A DNA stretch of 15,786 nt from positions 1 through 15,786 of the forward strand of contig CAYTZD010000038.1 in NCBI GenBank assembly GCA_964442345.1, read 5' to 3'. This document shows positions 14,866-15,786 of this stretch, piece after piece. The first letter of the stretch is position 1. Each line of letters opens with the position of its first letter. The notes beneath the pieces are model-generated. The model made no database searches. It was not told where the DNA came from and worked only from the letters and a program-made list of their open reading frames with translations. The position numbers and the translations under genes are program-made. The DNA comes from Hippea sp964442345 (GTDB lineage: Bacteria > Campylobacterota_A > Desulfurellia > Desulfurellales > Hippeaceae).

Positions 14866-15129
14866 TTAATCAACAATTTTTGCTAAGACTTCGTCTTCTT
14901 TGAGTATTACATACTTTTTGTCTTCAAGCTTAATCTCGTTGCCTGCATACTTTTCAAATACAACCCTGTCGCCTTCCTTTATGCTCTCAACATCATCACC
15001 TACAGCGATAACCTTACCCTGCTGTGGTTTCTCCTTTGCTGTGTCTGGAATGATGATGCCAGATTCTGTTTTCTGCTCTAACTCTTCAGGCTCAACTATC
15101 AATCTGTCCATCAGTGGTTTAAGAGTCAT
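14866..15129 (-). CDS. groS: co-chaperonin GroES (10 kDa)
   Basis: 87 residues, about ten fewer than E. coli GroES. It begins MTLKPLMDRLIVEPEE and has the mobile loop ESGIIIPDTAKEKP, whose IIIP part contacts GroEL. The segment AVGDDVESIKEGDRVVF is shorter than in E. coli, where a beta hairpin (the dome roof) stands there; the reduced form and the following KYAGNEIKLEDKKYVIL resemble Campylobacterota GroES as I remember it. A strong GAAGGAGGTGA ribosome binding site precedes the ATG. It is the first gene of the groES-groEL operon, directly behind the CIRCE operator. Confidence 0.97.
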   Translation of the reverse strand: MTLKPLMDRLIVEPEELEQKTESGIIIPDTAKEKPQQGKVIAVGDDVESIKEGDRVVFEKYAGNEIKLEDKKYVILKEDEVLAKIVD

Positions 15130-15150
15130 CTTCTCACCTCCTTCAATTTT

Positions 15151-15183
15151 TTGTTAGCACTCATCTCACTCGAGTGCTAACAA
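15151..15183. promoter_or_regulatory. CIRCE operator (HrcA binding site)
   Basis: TTAGCACTC (15154-15162), nine bases, and GAGTGCTAA (15172-15180) match the CIRCE consensus exactly. Three more bases pair on each side (TTG/CAA), giving 12-base arms. HrcA is known to bind this element and repress groES-groEL until heat shock. The operator lies just before the groES ribosome binding site, so it can act at the transcription start. HrcA itself is not encoded in the window. Confidence 0.97.
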
Positions 15184-15207
15184 TATACCTTTTTTTAAAA
15201 ATTTCAA
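15180..15207 (-). promoter_or_regulatory. candidate groES-groEL promoter abutting CIRCE
   Basis: On the minus strand TTGAAA (15207-15202) precedes two possible -10 boxes: TATTGT (15185-15180, 16-base spacing) and TATATT (15187-15182, 14-base spacing). Both touch or overlap the outer arm of CIRCE, so HrcA bound there would block polymerase. Confidence 0.5.
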
Positions 15208-15309
15208 GTCTAAATATTGTAAAATATACCAAAATAAATCGTTATAAATAAAAATATGCAGAAATAATGCACTAAATCGTTTAGAATTCTTTTCTTAAGA
15301 TTAAAAAAT

Positions 15310-15338
15310 TTGACTTTGATCGAGCTTTGTGGTAGAAG
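15310..15338 (+). promoter_or_regulatory. candidate rpsT promoter
   Basis: TTGACT (15310-15315) and TAGAAG (15333-15338) are 17 bases apart, and TGG immediately before the second box gives an extended -10. The start would lie about 30 bases before rpsT. The rest of the 246 bases between groES and rpsT holds only CIRCE, the gro promoter and AT-rich sequence with no other feature that I can see. Confidence 0.45.
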
Positions 15339-15375
15339 TTTGCTTGCGATTTTAAGAAAAGTTAAGGAGGTAAAA

Positions 15376-15660
15376 GTGGCTAATCACAAGTCTGCTGCAA
15401 AAAGGGCAAGGCAGAACAAAAAGAGATACATGAGAAATAAAGCCTACAGAACAAGGCTTAAGAATGTATTAAAAAAGGCAAGACTTATAATAGAACAAGA
15501 AAACGATAGAGAAACCGTTGAAAAACACCTTAGAGAAGCAGAAAGGGCTATAAGGAAGATTTACAGCAAGGGTGTTATAAAAGAGAATAAGGCTTCAAGA
15601 TTAATCTCAAGATTATATCAAAAGGCACATAAAAAGTTCGCTCAAGCAGAAGCATCATAA
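15376..15660 (+). CDS. rpsT: 30S ribosomal protein S20
   Basis: 94 residues starting at GTG 15376, chosen because AAGGAGG (15364-15370) lies just upstream and because S20 characteristically begins (M)ANHKSAAKRARQ. The frame is open further upstream, to 15310, but that part overlaps the promoter. S20 is a small, very basic protein, almost entirely helical, that binds 16S rRNA in the body of the 30S subunit. The sequence is Lys/Arg rich throughout, with NKKRYMRNKAYRTRLK near the start and a conserved KGVIKENKASRLISRL segment near 65-80. It is a single-gene unit with its own promoter and terminator. Non-AUG starts are common for rpsT and slow its translation in E. coli; the same may hold here. 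Confidence 0.97.
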   Translation: MANHKSAAKRARQNKKRYMRNKAYRTRLKNVLKKARLIIEQENDRETVEKHLREAERAIRKIYSKGVIKENKASRLISRLYQKAHKKFAQAEAS

Positions 15661-15670
15661 TTTAGAATAA

Positions 15671-15691
15671 AAGGGCGGTTTTACCGCCTTT
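15671..15691 (+). terminator. hairpin terminator after rpsT
   Basis: AAGGGCGG (15671-15678) pairs with CCGCCTTT (15684-15691) through eight pairs including one G-U, with a five-base loop TTTTA. The T run is displaced (15701-15706), so termination may be imperfect, but position and stem fit the end of rpsT. Confidence 0.7.
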
Positions 15692-15733
15692 GCTCTCCTA
15701 TTTTTTAGGTTTTTCATTGTTTATTTTTGTGGT

Positions 15734-15742
15734 TGATATAAT
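15734..15742 (+). promoter_or_regulatory. extended -10 promoter facing the right edge
   Basis: TGA followed by a perfect TATAAT (15737-15742) forms an extended -10 element. No good -35 is seen at 16-18 bases. Transcription would begin near 15749 and run out of the window. About half of the 38 bases from there to the edge are G or C, far more than in other intergenic DNA here, and no ribosome binding site precedes the only ATG (15764). Confidence 0.45.
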
Positions 15743-15786
15743 TAAATAAGCATTACCCCGCCGATGTTTCTGCCACAGGTTTTGTC

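Noticed and set aside
15289..15361. 10-base inverted repeat CTTTTCTTAA / TTAAGAAAAG flanking the rpsT promoter
   Set aside because: The arms are AT-rich and 53 bases apart with one arm upstream of the promoter, so they would not fold in the transcript; chance is likely.
15310..15375. N-terminal extension of S20
   Set aside because: S20 starts at the GTG preceded by AAGGAGG; the upstream part carries the promoter and has no family similarity.
15698..15786. Possible leftward gene end at the right edge (open frame ending KINNEKPKK)
   Set aside because: Only 28 codons are visible, other frames are about as plausible, I recognise no family, and the strong rightward promoter at 15734-15742 argues for a rightward unit.

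Overview
The window is a gene-dense, AT-rich bacterial chromosome segment with 15 convincing protein genes, one of them cut by the left edge, and no gap above about 250 bases. There is no sign of plasmid, phage or insertion-sequence DNA. The best taxonomic clue is the short 87-residue GroES, whose loop and dome regions resemble Campylobacterota GroES. Together with low GC, an electron-bifurcating ETF operon, a chemoreceptor and a FliK-like protein, this suggests a motile anaerobe of the Desulfurella/Hippea type. That placement is an inference from remembered family resemblance, not from a search.

Layout. (1) 1-3657, leftward: a tightly overlapping operon der - nth - YkgJ-type cysteine-cluster gene - FliK-like gene - DUF4236 gene (cut by the left edge). 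(2) 3681-3730: two back-to-back promoters that appear to share one palindromic -35 box. (3) 3752-6287, rightward: a tandem HD/HD-GYP-like protein followed by UDP-glucose 6-dehydrogenase. (4) 6266-8748, leftward: a chemoreceptor translationally coupled (ATGA) to an ATP-cone/Mrr-like nuclease/HhH protein, whose end overlaps the end of ugd on the opposite strand. (5) 8969-12414, rightward: etfB-etfA-fixC-fixX, followed by a strong terminator. (6) 12500-13138: a glyoxalase-II-like metallo-beta-lactamase hydrolase. (7) 13197-15183, leftward: groES-groEL under a perfect CIRCE operator, convergent on the hydrolase gene through a shared terminator. (8) 15310-15691, rightward: rpsT with its own promoter and terminator. 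The right edge carries an extended -10 promoter followed by a relatively GC-rich start of something running out of the window.

How the genes fit together: der, nth, groES/EL and rpsT are housekeeping genes. FixABCX couples NADH oxidation to reduction of quinone and a low-potential ferredoxin or flavodoxin. The HD/HD-GYP-like protein and Ugd make a plausible pair linking nucleotide signalling to surface-polysaccharide precursor supply. The least understood unit is the chemoreceptor plus ATP-cone/Mrr/HhH pair. I found no CRISPR array, tRNA, rRNA or complete defence cassette.
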